From positions 1-64,000 of the forward strand of contig CAJPFI010000044.1 in NCBI GenBank assembly GCA_905339295.1: a stretch of DNA of 64,000 nucleotides, in the 5' to 3' direction. Below the pieces are notes generated by a model that saw nothing but the letters and a program-made list of their open reading frames with translations, had not been told where the DNA came from and ran no database searches. Made by a program: the position numbers and the translations under genes. Shown one piece after another: positions 24,697-33,293 of this stretch. Source of the DNA: Burkholderiales bacterium. GTDB taxonomy: Bacteria; Pseudomonadota; Gammaproteobacteria; Burkholderiales; Casimicrobiaceae. Each line of letters starts with the position of its first letter. Position 1 is the first letter of the stretch.

Positions 24697-25698
24697 CTAG
24701 CCCCAGATCTCGCCGAACGCGCGCAGCAGGTTGCCGCCGACGATCCGGTCGACCTCGGAGGCGGCGAAGCCGCCCTGCTCCAGCGCCTCGACGATGCGCT
24801 GCCAGTGGTGCGCGGAGGGCGTCTCCGTCGGGAAGCGGCCGGCGAGCGTGTTGCCGAACGCGGCGACGTAGCTGCCGGTCGCCGACGAGTACCGGTTCGC
24901 CGTCATGTCGAGGATGTGGCGCACCTTCTCGTCGTCGCTGACCACCGCGAAGTCGGTCCCGACGCCGACGTGCTCGACGCCGACGAGGTTCGCGATGTGC
25001 CGCACGTGCCGCACGAAGTTCCCGAGCGTCGGCGGATGCGCCGGGTCGTTGTCCCAGTTCATCAGGCCGTGGATGCTCGCACCGACGACGCCTCCGGTCG
25101 CCGCGACGGCCTTGAGCGTGTCGTCGGTCTTGTTGCGCGGGCGCATGTCCACCGCCTTGGCGTTCGCGTGCGTCAACAGCACCGGCCGCGACGAAAGGCG
25201 CGAGGCCTCGGTCGCCGTCGCGTCCCCGCAGTGCGACAGGTCGATTGCGACGCCCACGCGGTTCAGCTCGCCGACGAGATCGCGCCCGAACAGGCTCAGA
25301 CCTCCGTTGCGCGGCTCCGAGCAGCCGTCGCCCGCGGCATTGGCCTCGTTGTAGGTGAGCTGCATCACGCGCATCCCGAGCGCGTGGAAGGCCCGCACGC
25401 GCCTGAGGTTCTGGCCGATCGCCAGCGTGTTCTGCCAGCCCATGATCAGCCCGGTCCTGCCGCTCGCCTTCGCGCGGGCGATGTCGTCCGCCGTGCGCAC
25501 GAGCAGCCATGGCGAATCCGGCGCGGCGAGGCGGTCGAGCCACTCGGCGAGGCCGTCGAACGTCGGCTCCAGGCCGTCGCGCATGTCGGTCACGGTCACG
25601 TTGGCGGCGGTCACGCCCCCCGAGCGAAGCGGCGCGGGGTCGCCGTCGCAGAAGTACACGAGGCCGTCGATCACGATGCGTTCCTGCGCGCGGGACAT
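24697..25698 (-). CDS. Peptidase M19 (membrane dipeptidase)-like protein
   Basis: A 333-residue member of the renal/membrane dipeptidase family, starting after a GGAGG site. Conserved parts include LTYNEANAAGDG (glutamate ligand), VAIDLSHCGD and VLLTHANAKAVDMRPRN (histidine ligands), GVEHVGVGTDF, and IVGGNLLRAFGEIW. The N-terminal zinc motif DGHxD, however, is replaced by IDGLVYFCDGD, so a His-Asp pair is missing and the metal centre may be mononuclear or the activity different. No signal peptide is seen. It shares an operon with the IclR regulator and faces a TTT receptor, oxidase and amidohydrolase, suggesting a role in breaking down an amino-acid or peptide-like compound. Confidence 0.8.
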   Translation of the reverse strand: MSRAQERIVIDGLVYFCDGDPAPLRSGGVTAANVTVTDMRDGLEPTFDGLAEWLDRLAAPDSPWLLVRTADDIARAKASGRTGLIMGWQNTLAIGQNLRRVRAFHALGMRVMQLTYNEANAAGDGCSEPRNGGLSLFGRDLVGELNRVGVAIDLSHCGDATATEASRLSSRPVLLTHANAKAVDMRPRNKTDDTLKAVAATGGVVGASIHGLMNWDNDPAHPPTLGNFVRHVRHIANLVGVEHVGVGTDFAVVSDDEKVRHILDMTANRYSSATGSYVAAFGNTLAGRFPTETPSAHHWQRIVEALEQGGFAASEVDRIVGGNLLRAFGEIWG

Positions 25699-25750
25699 CG
25701 GTGGGTCCTCCGGAGGGGGCCGCGCCCCGGGAAGGGGGCCGTCGCAGCGA

Positions 25751-25802
25751 ATATTGCTACGCGATATCGAGTATTGCAAGTCTCGCTCCCGCTCCCTACG
25801 AT
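25751..25802. promoter_or_regulatory. Divergent promoter region with shared TTGCAA box and phased direct repeats
   Basis: An AT-rich island between divergent operons. TTGCAA at 25774-25779 is its own complement and has TACGAT 17 bases away on the plus strand (25797-25802) and CAATAT 17 bases away on the minus strand (25751-25756), so one -35 box could serve both directions. ATATTGC at 25751 and GTATTGC at 25771 form direct repeats 20 bases apart, with CGATATCG between them; these could be an IclR-type operator. All of this is from sequence pattern only. Confidence 0.45.
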
Positions 25803-25891
25803 GGCCGTCGAGCGCCTCCCGCGCCGCCGTCGTCGCCACGACCGACGCGCGCGCAGCGTGCGAACCACATCCGCCCCGAGGAGATCGAGCG

Positions 25892-26866
25892 ATGGTCGAC
25901 AAGCTCCTGACGTGCTGTCTCGTGCTGGCATGCCTCGTCCCGCTGCAGGCGGCCGCCCAATCGGCCGCGTATCCGACGCGAGCGATCCGGATCATCGTCG
26001 CGTACCCGCCGGGCGGCAGCACCGACGTCGCCGCGCGGCTCGTCGCGGAGCCGCTGTCGCGGGCGTTGGGGCAGCCGGTCGTCATCGAGAACAGGCCGGG
26101 CGCCGGCGGCACGATCGGCGCGAGCCTCGTCGCGAAGTCGGATGCCGACGGCTACACGCTGCTGTTCGGCTCGGCCGCCGAGACCAGCATCGCGCGCGTG
26201 ACGATGAAGAACGTCCCGTTCGAGACGCTGAAGGACTTCGCGCCGGTGACCCTCGTCGGCCGCGTGCCGTTCCTGCTCGTGACGAACGCCGCGTTGCCGC
26301 CCACCAACCTGCGCGAGCTGATCGCCTGGATCCGGTCCAGCCCGGGCAAGGTCAACTACTCGTCGTTCGGCAACAACACGACCAATCACCTGGTCGGAGA
26401 GGCGTTCAAGGTCGCTGCGGGCGTCGACGTGGCGCACATCCCGTACAAGGGCAGCGCGCCGTCGGTCGCGGACCTGCTAGGCGGCCAGGTCCAGTACACG
26501 TTCGACACGATCACCGCGGTGCTGCCGCATGTGCGGGGCGGCAGGCTCAGGGCGATCGCGGTCGCCACGGCGCAGCGCTCGGCGCTGGTTCCCGACGTGC
26601 CGACGCTGTCCGAGAGCGGGCTGCCCGGCTTCACGGGCGGCACGTGGTTCGGCCTGCTCGCGCCGGTCGCCACGCCGGCGCCGGTCGTCGAGAGGCTCAA
26701 CCGCGAGCTCGCCGCGATCCTGCACTCGGACGCGATGCGCAAGGAGTTCGAGAGCCGCGGCATCGAGCCGGTCGGCGACTCGCCGCAGGAGTACGCGCAG
26801 TTCATCCGCTCGGAGACGGAGCGCTGGACCCAGCTCGCCGCGAAGATCGGCCTCAAGCCCGAATGA
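25892..26866 (+). CDS. TTT-family (Bug) solute receptor
   Basis: A 324-residue periplasmic receptor with a signal peptide (residues 1-23, ending QAAAQ) and family segments YPTRAIRIIVAYPPGGSTDV, GYTLLFGSAAET and ALVPDVPTLSESGLPGF. GAGGA upstream supports the start. Its stop overlaps the ATG of the FAD oxidase gene by the ATGA pattern, so the receptor, oxidase and amidohydrolase are translationally coupled and likely act on one compound. No TctAB genes are near, so it must share a permease, or have a sensing role. Confidence 0.85.
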   Translation: MVDKLLTCCLVLACLVPLQAAAQSAAYPTRAIRIIVAYPPGGSTDVAARLVAEPLSRALGQPVVIENRPGAGGTIGASLVAKSDADGYTLLFGSAAETSIARVTMKNVPFETLKDFAPVTLVGRVPFLLVTNAALPPTNLRELIAWIRSSPGKVNYSSFGNNTTNHLVGEAFKVAAGVDVAHIPYKGSAPSVADLLGGQVQYTFDTITAVLPHVRGGRLRAIAVATAQRSALVPDVPTLSESGLPGFTGGTWFGLLAPVATPAPVVERLNRELAAILHSDAMRKEFESRGIEPVGDSPQEYAQFIRSETERWTQLAAKIGLKPE

Positions 26867-28098
26867 CGTCCGCCGTGCCCGCGGCCCGCGGCACGGACGG
26901 CACGGGTCCCACCGCGATCGTCGTCGGCGCGGGAATCATCGGCGCGACGGCCGCCTACGAGCTGCAGAAGGCGGGCGTCGCGACGACGCTGATCGACGCC
27001 GACGCGCCGGGGATGGGGTGCAGCTACGGCAATGCCGGCGCGATCAGCCCGGGCTCGGTCGCGCCGCTCGCGATGCCCGGCGTGCTGAGAAGCGTGTTCG
27101 ACATGCTGCGCGATCCCGAGGGACCGCTGCACGTGCGCCCGATGTACCTGCCGCGCGCGCTGCCGTGGCTGCTGCGCTTCGCCGCCGCCGCGCGCCCCGC
27201 GCGCGTCGAGCGAATCGCGGCCGAGCTCCACGACCTGCACCGCGGCGCGATCGAGGCGCACGAGGCGCTCGCACGGGAGATCGGCGCGCCGGAGCTCGTC
27301 CAGCGCCGTGGCCACCTGCACCTGTATCCCGACGAGCGCGCGCTCGCGAAGGACGCAGGCTCGTGGGCGTTGCGCAGGCGCTTCGGCGTGACCGTCGCAA
27401 GACTCGACCGTGCCCGGATCCTCGAGCTGGAACCGGCGGTCGGACCGCGCTACGCGATCGGGATGCACCTGCCGGACCACGCGATGGTCGTGAGCCCTCA
27501 CCGCTACGTCGAATGCATCGTCGCCGCGTACCGCCGCCGCGGCGGGCGCCTGGCCACGAATCGCGTGACGCGCGTCGATGCGCGCGGCGGCGGCTGGACG
27601 TGCACGGGCGTGAACGACGCGTGGCACGCCGACCATCTCGTCGTGGCGGCCGGCGTCGGGTCGGGCGCGCTGCTCGCGCCGCTGGGCATCCGCCCGCCGA
27701 TCGAGTCGCAGCGCGGCTACCACGTGACGTTCATCGGTGTGCCCCGCCCGACCACGCGCGTCGTCGTGCTGGCGGACCGCAAGGCGTTCACGACGCCGAT
27801 GGAGGAAGGCTTCCGCATCGCCGGCACCGTCGAGATCGCGGGACTCGAGCCGCCCCCGAATCCGCGCCGTATCGCGGTCCTCGAGCGGATCGCGCGAGAG
27901 ACGTTTCGCGCGCTCGACGGCGCGACGGCGCGCTCGTGGATGGGCCACCGGCCCTGCATGCCCGACACGCTTCCGTGGATCGGACCCGCGCCGAAGCATC
28001 CCGGCCTGTGGTTCGCGTTCGGCCACGGCCACACCGGCGTCACCGACGCGCCCGGCACGGCGCGCCGCCTCCGGGATGCCATCACCGGGAGTCGATGA
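26863..28098 (+). CDS. FAD-dependent oxidoreductase, D-amino-acid dehydrogenase type
   Basis: A 411-residue DAO-family flavoenzyme. The dinucleotide-binding motif VVGAGIIGATAAYELQKAG is at about 20-38, with D46 of TLIDAD as ribose-binding acid. CSYGNAGAISPG, LWFAFGHGHTGVT and the closing GTARRLRDAI resemble DadA-type dehydrogenases, which oxidise D-amino acids (or N-substituted glycines) to keto acids. It is cytoplasmic or membrane-associated. Overlap with the receptor gene and a one-base gap to the next gene put it in a three-gene operon. The exact amine is unknown. Confidence 0.83.
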   Translation: MTSAVPAARGTDGTGPTAIVVGAGIIGATAAYELQKAGVATTLIDADAPGMGCSYGNAGAISPGSVAPLAMPGVLRSVFDMLRDPEGPLHVRPMYLPRALPWLLRFAAAARPARVERIAAELHDLHRGAIEAHEALAREIGAPELVQRRGHLHLYPDERALAKDAGSWALRRRFGVTVARLDRARILELEPAVGPRYAIGMHLPDHAMVVSPHRYVECIVAAYRRRGGRLATNRVTRVDARGGGWTCTGVNDAWHADHLVVAAGVGSGALLAPLGIRPPIESQRGYHVTFIGVPRPTTRVVVLADRKAFTTPMEEGFRIAGTVEIAGLEPPPNPRRIAVLERIARETFRALDGATARSWMGHRPCMPDTLPWIGPAPKHPGLWFAFGHGHTGVTDAPGTARRLRDAITGSR

Positions 28099-28099
28099 G

Positions 28100-28960
28100 A
28101 TGCCCAGAACCCTCACCGTCGCCGCCGCGCAGACCGGCCCCGTCCTCTCGGAGGACATGCACTCGATGGTCCCGACGGCCATCCGGATGATCGACGAGGC
28201 GGCCGAGCGCGGCGTCGACATCCTCGCGTTCTGCGAACTGTTCCTGTCGCCGTTCTTCCCGAACCGGCTGCGCGAGGACGTCGACCACTTCTTCGTCGCG
28301 CCCGACTGCGACGTGATCCGCACGATCGTCGACGCGGCGCGGCGCCGCCATGTCGCGCTGGTGCTGCCCTTCGGCGAGCGCGCCGCCGCCGGGCGGTTCA
28401 ACGCGGCGCTGGTGGTCGACGCCGACGGGCGCACGGTCGGCACCTACCGCAAGGTCCACATCCCGGCCTACTTCCCGAACGAGCGGCCCGGCGGCACGGG
28501 CAGCTACGAGCGCATGTACTTCACGCCGGGCGACGATCTGCCGGTGTTCGACGTGGCGGGCTCGAGGATCGGCGTGCAGATCTGCTACGACCGCCAGTTC
28601 CCCGAGGGGTCGCGCGCGCTCGTCCTCAAGGGCGCCGAGATCCTGTTCATGCCGATCTGCTACTCGGTCTACGGCGATCCCGAGCATCGCGCCGAGGCGT
28701 GGGAGATCCCGCTGCGCGCCCGGGCATTCGAGAATGGCGTGTTCGTCGTCGCGGCGAACAAGGTCGGCAGCGAAGGCGTCCGCCGCCACCTTGGCAAGTC
28801 GATGATCGTGAGCCCCGAGGGCCGCATCCTCGCCTCGGCCGGCACGACCGGCGAGGAGCTCGTCGTGCAGGCGATCGACCTCGACGAGGCGTCGATCCCG
28901 CGCAAGCGTATGCCGTGGTGGCGCGACCGGCGGCCCGACCTGTACCGATCGCTCGCCTGA
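28100..28960 (+). CDS. Nitrilase-superfamily carbon-nitrogen hydrolase
   Basis: A 286-residue amidohydrolase with the complete Glu-Lys-Cys triad: Glu46 in FCELFLSP, Lys118 in YRKVHIP and Cys162 in QICYDRQFPE. KVHIPAYFPNERPGG and DRQFPEGSRALVLKGAEI resemble N-carbamoyl-amino-acid or beta-ureidopropionase-like members. With a D-amino-acid dehydrogenase and an M19-like protein it suggests stepwise use of an N-acyl or N-carbamoyl amino acid, which is an inference. Start is one base after the previous stop. Confidence 0.85.
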   Translation: MPRTLTVAAAQTGPVLSEDMHSMVPTAIRMIDEAAERGVDILAFCELFLSPFFPNRLREDVDHFFVAPDCDVIRTIVDAARRRHVALVLPFGERAAAGRFNAALVVDADGRTVGTYRKVHIPAYFPNERPGGTGSYERMYFTPGDDLPVFDVAGSRIGVQICYDRQFPEGSRALVLKGAEILFMPICYSVYGDPEHRAEAWEIPLRARAFENGVFVVAANKVGSEGVRRHLGKSMIVSPEGRILASAGTTGEELVVQAIDLDEASIPRKRMPWWRDRRPDLYRSLA

Positions 28961-29392
28961 ACCCGGGATGGGCCCGGGCATCGCCGCGAACCCCGTTCGC
29001 CCCGACGCCCCCGGAGTGCGATCCTGTCGCGTGGCGGGATGTGCTCGCCGCCGCAAGGGTGCGAGCCCCCGGGCCACTCGCGATGCCGTCGATCGCGCGC
29101 GATCCCCTCACCGACCCGTCGCGCTCGCCCCCGTGCCGGCACGCTGCCGGCACGTTTCGCCGTGACGTGCCGTCGGCCTGCGCCCACGCGCGACGGACAT
29201 CGGGGTCGACCCCGCGTCGCGGGCCGGCGGGAATGCCGCGCCGCTTCCGGCTGTTTGCGCCCGCAACGGCGGAGTTCCTGCATCCGGTGGCCGCCCGACG
29301 ACGTACCTGAACGCGGAACGCCAGGCGGCGCATCGACACGATGCGCCCCGCCTGCGGATCGCCGCACCCGGACAACCCAGAGGAGAATCTCG
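28961..29392. other. Intergenic region, nothing recognised
   Basis: About 430 bases. A GCCGGCACGCTGCCGGCACG motif near 29140 gives short direct and inverted repeats, but there is no gene or terminator-like T-run. It must hold the promoter of the CHRD lipoprotein. Confidence 0.35.
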
Positions 29393-29845
29393 ATGAAGGC
29401 AGCAGTTCCGTGCAAACGCCGCACCGTCCGCGCCCTGGCGGCGGCCGGCGCCCTGGCCGTCCTTGGCGCCTGTTCGTCGATGCCCGGCATGATGTCGATG
29501 TATTCGCAGAGCGTCGCGCTCGCCGGCAGCAACGAGGTTCCGCCGGTGTCGACGCCGGCCTCGGGCTCGGGGACCGTCACGATCCGGCCGGACATGACCG
29601 TCAGCGCGAAGATCACCGTCACCGGCATGACCGCCACCGCCGCGCACATCCACCAGGCCGCGGCGGGCGCGAACGGACCGGTGGTCGTTCCGTTCACGAA
29701 GACCGCGGACAACACGTTCGAGGCGCCCTCCGGCGCGAAGCTGACCGAGGCGCAGTACGCCGCGTACAAGGCGGGCAACCTGTACGTCAACGTGCACAGC
29801 GCCGCGCATCCCGGCGGCGAGGTCCGCGCGCAACTCAGGCCCTAG
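29393..29845 (+). CDS. CHRD-domain lipoprotein
   Basis: A 150-residue lipoprotein with AGAGGAG upstream. A basic N-terminus and hydrophobic stretch end in the lipobox LGAC (Cys27). The rest is a CHRD domain: VALAGSNEVPPVSTPASGSG, TGMTATAAHIHQAAAGANGP, LTEAQYAAYKAGNLYVNVHS and HPGGEVRAQL. CHRD domains were first described in chordin and are common in bacterial secreted proteins; the function in bacteria is not established. It is monocistronic. Confidence 0.88.
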   Translation: MKAAVPCKRRTVRALAAAGALAVLGACSSMPGMMSMYSQSVALAGSNEVPPVSTPASGSGTVTIRPDMTVSAKITVTGMTATAAHIHQAAAGANGPVVVPFTKTADNTFEAPSGAKLTEAQYAAYKAGNLYVNVHSAAHPGGEVRAQLRP

Positions 29846-30137
29846 GGTCGCAGGCGGCGGGGCGCGTCGCCGGCGTCCTTGCCGCGCCACAGGCCGACCT
29901 CGGCGGGGAGGGAGCCGGCACGCTCACCGGGAAGGGCGCGATCGACTTCGCGCTCTTCTCCGGCGACGCGGTCTTCGTGGCTTGCGAGGCCTGCGCGTCG
30001 GGAACTGCCGCGCCGCTGCCCTCCCGCACGGGGACCGGACTGATCGTGGTCGCGCCGCGGGTCCTCGCCATCGCGATGCGGACATTGCGCGGGAAGCGGC
30101 GGTGCGCCTTTTCGGCCCGCCGCGTGGTGGCGTGGCG

Positions 30138-31286
30138 CTAGAGCTTCGCGTCGAACAGTCCGGCCACCTTCCGGAACCCCATTTGCGTCGGGTGCAGCTC
30201 GTTGCCCCACCACGCCTTGTACCGCGCGCCCGCCAGCTCGGTCGACAGCGCGTTGCGCAGGTCCACCACCCGCACATGCGCGAACGCCGGCGTCGCGACG
30301 AGCGCGCCCAGCATCGCGTAGAAGCGGTCGATGAGGTCGCGCGCGATGTCGACGCGCTCGGCCAGGTCGTCGTAGCCCTTCTCGCGGAAGCCGGGCTCGA
30401 GCCATGGGCCCGGCAGCCAACCCCAGCCGCCCAGCACCCCGCGCCCGTCCGGCACCGGGTAGTCGTAGCCGTGCAGCAGGATCGGCACGCGCGTGCCCAG
30501 CAGGCTCTCGCAGGCGACGGTGACCGCCTGCAGGACGGTCGCGTACGCGACGCGGATGCGTGTCTCGAGCAGCCCCTGGAGAATCGCCGGATTGAGCCCG
30601 AACACCGGCGACGAGCGATGGTTGACCAGCATCGCGAATGCGTCGCCCGCCACGTCGTTGCCGCCCCCGGAGACGAGGATCGCGCGAGGCGTGTCGCCCC
30701 GCCGCGCGACGCGCTCGACCACGCGCACGAAGTCGTCGAGCTGGCCGCCGTCGTAGGCCATGCTCTCGACCGAGTCGCCGCGGTGGGCGACCTGTTCGAC
30801 GTCCCAGCCGAATTCATCGTCGAGCTCCCGCAGCACGTCGTGGAACGGGTAGTCGAACCACGAGTCGCCCTCGGCGACGAGAACTCCGCGGCCCGAAGGT
30901 CCCGGCTTCGCGCCCGCGGGGCCGGTCGCCGCCGCCTTGGCAACGGCCTTGCGCGCGGGCTTGCGCGCTCCCGCACGCGCGTCCCGGCGTGACGCCGTGG
31001 CGGCCTTCGCGACCGCCTTCGCGCGACGCGCGCGCCTCTCCGCGCGCTGCGCGACCGTCCACTCGGCCTGCGCGCGACCGAGCTTCAGCGCCTGCGCGAT
31101 CGCTTGGTCGAGGCTTTGCGTACCCCTGACGGCCGCTCGCTTGCGCGCGCCCTTCGCCGGCCGCCGGCGCACCGACTTCGCCGGGCGACGGCCTGCCGCC
31201 TTCACCGCATTGCGCGACATCGATGCGAACTGCTCCCACGCGGAGGGAGCGCTCGCCGCCCTCGTCCTGCGCTTCGTCCCGGCCAT
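30138..31286 (-). CDS. SGNH hydrolase with histone-like basic N-terminal region
   Basis: A 382-residue protein with AAGGAGGAG before the ATG. Residues 1-120 are rich in Arg, Lys and Ala (ARKPARKAVAKAAA), like histone H1 or DNA-binding tails. From about 135 an SGNH-like catalytic domain follows: VAEGDSWFDYP with Ser142, GGGND at 207-211 and NELHPTQ with His365. These match blocks I, III and V of SGNH esterases. No signal peptide is seen, so it is probably cytoplasmic, perhaps bound to nucleic acid or another polyanion. It is the last gene of an operon with an 87-residue protein and a C25-like protease. Substrate unknown. Confidence 0.78.
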   Translation of the reverse strand: MAGTKRRTRAASAPSAWEQFASMSRNAVKAAGRRPAKSVRRRPAKGARKRAAVRGTQSLDQAIAQALKLGRAQAEWTVAQRAERRARRAKAVAKAATASRRDARAGARKPARKAVAKAAATGPAGAKPGPSGRGVLVAEGDSWFDYPFHDVLRELDDEFGWDVEQVAHRGDSVESMAYDGGQLDDFVRVVERVARRGDTPRAILVSGGGNDVAGDAFAMLVNHRSSPVFGLNPAILQGLLETRIRVAYATVLQAVTVACESLLGTRVPILLHGYDYPVPDGRGVLGGWGWLPGPWLEPGFREKGYDDLAERVDIARDLIDRFYAMLGALVATPAFAHVRVVDLRNALSTELAGARYKAWWGNELHPTQMGFRKVAGLFDAKL

Positions 31287-31344
31287 TGCCCTCCTCCTTC
31301 CCGGCACGTGCGATCCGCTTCGGGCAAGCCCCGCCGGCCGCGCG

Positions 31345-31608
31345 TCAGCCGATGATCTCGATCTCGTCGGCCAGCAGCGTGTGCGCGAGCAACGTTCCGC
31401 TGCAGCGGACGTCGTGTCCGACATAGCGAGCCAGGGTCCTGTCGCCCATCGCCGGCCCGTGCCTGCGGCGCAACACCCAGCGCTCGCTGCCCGTGTCGAT
31501 CCACAACGCCACGTGGCGGCTCTTGCTCGCGCCGCCGAACGGACCGCGCGACACGCGTCCGGTCACGCCGGACACGCGCCTTGGCTCGTCGCCGACGGGG
31601 CCGGCCAC
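31345..31608 (-). CDS. 87-residue protein between protease and SGNH genes, unknown function
   Basis: Begins at a GTG six bases after the upstream protease stop codon, and ends 58 bases before the SGNH gene. The sequence has good protein character: VTGRVSRGPFGGASKSRHVA, LWIDTGSERWVLRRRHGPAM, and DRTLARYVGHDVRCSGTLLA, suggesting a small beta-barrel, perhaps OB-like. A single Cys is present. Tight spacing supports co-translation with the protease. I do not know a named family; a partner or adaptor role is only a guess from context. Confidence 0.65.
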   Translation of the reverse strand: MAGPVGDEPRRVSGVTGRVSRGPFGGASKSRHVALWIDTGSERWVLRRRHGPAMGDRTLARYVGHDVRCSGTLLAHTLLADEIEIIG

Positions 31609-31613
31609 GGCCT

Positions 31614-33203
31614 CTAGCGCTGCTCGTAGGTGCGCACGTCGACGATGCGCTCGCCGACCTGCTTGACGACGACCGCGACCGCGCGCGGGCCGCCGGGTGC
31701 GCCGCGCGGCTTCTGGATCGCGACGAAGTAGCGGCGCCCGCCGAACGCGGTGCGCACGGGCCGCCGCGCCTTGGCCGCGCCGCGCTTCGTGCCCGGCGCG
31801 GCGCGCGCGTCCGCCGGTCGCGGCGCATGGACGGCGAACTCGCGGAACGGGCGCGTCGGCTTGATGCCGGCGTCCTTCGCGATGGCGCGCAACGTGCGCT
31901 CGAGCTTGCGCGGAAGCGCGCGCTTCTTCGCGACCACCGACGCGGTCGCTCGCGTCGATTGCAGGAACCGCCCCTCGGTCACGAGCCTGGCGCGGCGCTC
32001 GCGGCGACGGTCGCGGCGCGCGGCACCGGTCGTCCCGGCGCGCTTCGCGCCACGGGCGGCGTGCGGCTCGGCGGACCGGACCGGGTGGATCGCGGGGTCT
32101 CCGAGCAGCGTGAACTGCGCGAGCGTCTTCAGGTCGGTCGGATCGAGGTCGACGATCTCGCGCACGTAGCGCTGGCGCGCGCGCAGCGCGGCGCGGCCGA
32201 GCGAGGCGCCGTCGAGCGCCTCGAGCAGGAAGTACTGGACCATCAGGTCGGCCGCGGCGTTGGCGCGCGACTCGCCGTAGGCGATCGTCGTGCTGCCGAA
32301 GTAGCCGTACGCGCCCTGCTCGAGGTAGCTCTGGCAGATCGGAATGTCGACGCCGATCAGCCCCGCCGCGTAGAGCTGCGCGCCGTAGCAGCACTCGACC
32401 GCGGCCACGGTGCCGGGCGCGATGCGGCCATGGATCGATCGCGTCGTCAGCGCGATCGGGTAGCGCTTGCCGGCCTGCCCCTGGAACTCCGGCGAGCCTT
32501 CGCCGCCGTGGCAGTTGATGAAGTGCGCGAGCGCGCGAAGCGCCGCGTCGCCGAACCGCGGACCCGACGGCGGCGACGTGCGCAGCGCGTCGCGGCGGCC
32601 GAAGATCGCGAACAGGTTCCGGCCGCTCGACACGGTCCAGGTCTTCGCCGAGAGCGCGAAGTGCGCGGCATAGTCGTCGGCCGCGCGGCTGCGGTAACCG
32701 GCGGCGGTGTCGAGCAGTCCGACGAGGTAACCCGCCTCGGCCGCGCTCGTCGCGCCGCGCAGGTCGGGCAGCCGGCCGACGACGCGAGTGGGCCCGGTGA
32801 ACGACGCGATGTCGTCGTCGCAGCGCCCCTCGCATGCGTACGGCAGGTCGCTCCACGCGTAGCGGTCGGGCTCGTCCGGCGGGTCGTGGAGCGGATTGAC
32901 GAGCGGCTGGTGCGGGACGACGTCGGGCGCGCCGAGAATCATCAGGTAGTCGGGCGACTCGGCACGGTACGCCGCGTCGATCGCGGCCTTCGCGGCCGGG
33001 TAGTCGCCCGGGTCGGCCAGCGGCGTGCCGCGCCGCGCCCGCATCGCGAGAGCATCGTCGAGCAGCACGAGCCTGGTGGCGAGGCCGCGCCGGCGGTCGG
33101 CGGCGACCAGGCGGCGGACGGCGGCCCCGATGCGTCGCCATCCGCCGGCGCCGTACTTGCGGCGCAGCGCGCCGCCGTGCGTCACGATCAGCTTGTCGGT
33201 CAT
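31614..33203 (-). CDS. C25 (gingipain)/caspase-fold cysteine protease-like protein
   Basis: A 529-residue protein. The first 350 residues look like a clan CD protease: YLMILGAPDVVPHQPL and VVGRLPD as in C25 peptidases, then INCHGG with His232 and VECCYGA with Cys272, matching the His-Gly ... Cys-x-Gly dyad of gingipains and caspases. FGSTTIAYG follows. The C-terminal 150 residues are Arg/Lys/Ala-rich and end in a small domain (GGRRYFVAIQKPRG). No signal peptide is evident, unlike secreted gingipains, so it is likely intracellular. It heads a three-gene operon with the 87-residue protein and the basic SGNH hydrolase. Protease activity and targets are inferred. Confidence 0.72.
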   Translation of the reverse strand: MTDKLIVTHGGALRRKYGAGGWRRIGAAVRRLVAADRRRGLATRLVLLDDALAMRARRGTPLADPGDYPAAKAAIDAAYRAESPDYLMILGAPDVVPHQPLVNPLHDPPDEPDRYAWSDLPYACEGRCDDDIASFTGPTRVVGRLPDLRGATSAAEAGYLVGLLDTAAGYRSRAADDYAAHFALSAKTWTVSSGRNLFAIFGRRDALRTSPPSGPRFGDAALRALAHFINCHGGEGSPEFQGQAGKRYPIALTTRSIHGRIAPGTVAAVECCYGAQLYAAGLIGVDIPICQSYLEQGAYGYFGSTTIAYGESRANAAADLMVQYFLLEALDGASLGRAALRARQRYVREIVDLDPTDLKTLAQFTLLGDPAIHPVRSAEPHAARGAKRAGTTGAARRDRRRERRARLVTEGRFLQSTRATASVVAKKRALPRKLERTLRAIAKDAGIKPTRPFREFAVHAPRPADARAAPGTKRGAAKARRPVRTAFGGRRYFVAIQKPRGAPGGPRAVAVVVKQVGERIVDVRTYEQR

Positions 33204-33293
33204 GGCGACCTCGCCAGGGTGTCGAGCCGAGTGTCAGGCGGCATTGTGCGCCGGCGGCGGGCGGAGGGGGTCTTGCGCGCCCTTCGAATCCCC

